Shown here: piece by piece, positions 4,604 through 5,211 of the stretch
Layout: each line of letters starts with the position of its first letter
How positions within the stretch are numbered: the stretch's first letter is position 1
Assembly: GCA_023250385.1 (NCBI GenBank)
Contig: JAHFAU010000121.1
Coordinates: 1-5,211 of the forward strand
DNA: 5,211 nucleotides
Direction: 5' to 3'
DNA from: Anaerolineales bacterium
GTDB lineage: Bacteria > Chloroflexota > Anaerolineae > Anaerolineales > E44-bin32
The notes under the pieces: generated by a model
What the model saw: the letters and a program-made list of their open reading frames with translations, nothing else
Told to the model about the DNA's origin: nothing
Databases searched by the model: none
Position numbers and translations under genes: made by a program

Positions 4604-5211
4604 ATGACCGAGACTTTTCAACACGACATTGTCATCATCGGAGGTGGTGGCGCGGGTCTGCGGGCCGCGATCGCTGCCGCGGAGCTCGATCCCGGCTTGG
4701 ATATTGCGCTGATATCGAAAGTGTTCCCGATGCGAAGCCACACCGTGTCGGCCGAAGGCGGTGCGGCGGCGGTAATCAAGGCCAACGACAGCTTCGAGGC
4801 TCATATCGAAGACACCGTCAGTGGCTCCGACTGGCTGGCAGATCAGGATGCGGTGGAGTTCTTCGTAAAGGAATCGCCAGCCGAGTTGATTCGGCTTGAG
4901 CACTGGGGGTGTCCATGGAGTCGCGAGCCGGATGGGAGCGTCGCGGTCCGTCCCTTTGGCGGGATGAAGATCGAGCGGACCTGGTTCGCGGCCGACAAGA
5001 CCGGTTTCCACATGCTCCACACCTTGTTTCAAACGTCGCTCAAGTATGGTTCGATCAAGCGCTACGACGAGTGGTTCGTAACCAAGCTGCTCGTGGAGGA
5101 CGGACGCTGTCAAGGATTGACCGCGCTCGAATTGCGCAGCGGGAATCTGTGTCTGATCGCAGCTCGGGCAGTCATCCTCTGCACGGGTGGGGCAGGACGG
5201 GTATTTCCTTT
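4604..5211 (+). CDS. frdA: Fumarate reductase/succinate dehydrogenase flavoprotein subunit (5' part, runs off right edge)
   Basis: The first 202 residues are present and open to the window end. This is the FAD-carrying catalytic subunit of complex II-type enzymes, which interconvert fumarate and succinate at the membrane with an iron-sulfur subunit and a quinone-binding anchor. Visible features are the dinucleotide-binding GGGGAGLRAA (13-22), ISKVFPMRSHTVSAEGG with His46 as the expected covalent FAD attachment residue, WGCPWSREPDGS (101-112), GGMKIERTWFAADKTGFHMLHTL (119-141) and CTGGAGRVF near the end. These blocks match E. coli FrdA almost word for word. Glu51 corresponds to FrdA Glu49, where E. 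coli SdhA has Gln50, which favours the fumarate-reductase subtype, though direction in vivo cannot be read from sequence. The ATG at 4604 is the only sensible start: an in-frame TGA lies 2 codons upstream. GAGG ends only 1 base before it, an unusually tight Shine-Dalgarno spacing. Partner genes presumably follow outside the window. Confidence 0.93.
   Translation, partial: MTETFQHDIVIIGGGGAGLRAAIAAAELDPGLDIALISKVFPMRSHTVSAEGGAAAVIKANDSFEAHIEDTVSGSDWLADQDAVEFFVKESPAELIRLEHWGCPWSREPDGSVAVRPFGGMKIERTWFAADKTGFHMLHTLFQTSLKYGSIKRYDEWFVTKLLVEDGRCQGLTALELRSGNLCLIAARAVILCTGGAGRVFP

Noticed and set aside
4482..4607. TTG-started 41-codon leader frame whose TGA overlaps the frdA ATG (ATGA)
   Set aside because: The overlap would suit translational coupling and could explain the poor frdA ribosome site, but there is no Shine-Dalgarno site before the TTG and the peptide looks random.
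4423..4899. Plus-strand open frame of 158 codons starting before frdA
   Set aside because: It overlaps frdA in another frame, begins upstream of the predicted promoter and has low-complexity Arg/Gly-rich content without family features.
4454..5113. Long minus-strand open frame of 219 codons opposite frdA
   Set aside because: It is antisense to an unmistakable FrdA sequence, has no recognisable domain, and is the kind of shadow frame common in GC-rich DNA.
1..5211. CRISPR array, toxin-antitoxin pair, insertion sequence or phage remnant
   Set aside because: I saw no regularly spaced direct repeats, transposase motifs, terminal inverted repeats or small paired toxin-like genes.

Overview
The window reads as chromosomal DNA from a GC-rich bacterium, most likely a member of the Chloroflexota (Anaerolineae-like). 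This placement is an inference. It rests on a secreted lamin-tail-domain protein with a long Pro/Thr/Ser-rich stalk, a DUF4013 membrane protein and generally high GC. No rRNA, tRNA, CRISPR array, insertion sequence or phage gene is visible. Most of the content is ordinary housekeeping and envelope genes.

Left part, minus strand (about 1-2726). Reading in transcription order from the right, the first gene is a large secreted protein with three lamin-tail domains (747-2726). A MerR-family regulator of metal-sensor type follows (194-658, possibly from 703). Three bases after its stop comes the start of a small membrane protein that runs off the left edge (1-190). A MerR-type promoter/operator with a 20-bp spacer and a 22-bp dyad (702-733) lies between the lamin-tail gene and the regulator. 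The regulator and membrane protein therefore look like one autoregulated two-gene unit.

Middle and right part, plus strand. A 196-base divergent region (2727-2922) carries a plausible promoter for a DUF4013 integral membrane protein (2923-3567). A very strong intrinsic terminator (3613-3639) comes next. Only 12 bases later an unrecognised 241-residue protein with a zinc-protease HELTH motif begins (3652-4377). A 226-base gap (4378-4603) holds an imperfect hairpin and an extended -10 promoter. It leads into a 5'-partial fumarate reductase/succinate dehydrogenase flavoprotein subunit (4604 to the window end), whose sequence is strikingly of the E. coli FrdA type. This is probably the first gene of a complex II operon continuing outside the window.

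The points most worth a second look are the overlap of the MerR operator with the apparent start codon, the uneven domain-plus-tail arrangement of the lamin-tail protein, the unassigned HExxH protein, and the terminator placed directly in front of it. I found no convincing evidence of a novel multi-gene system.
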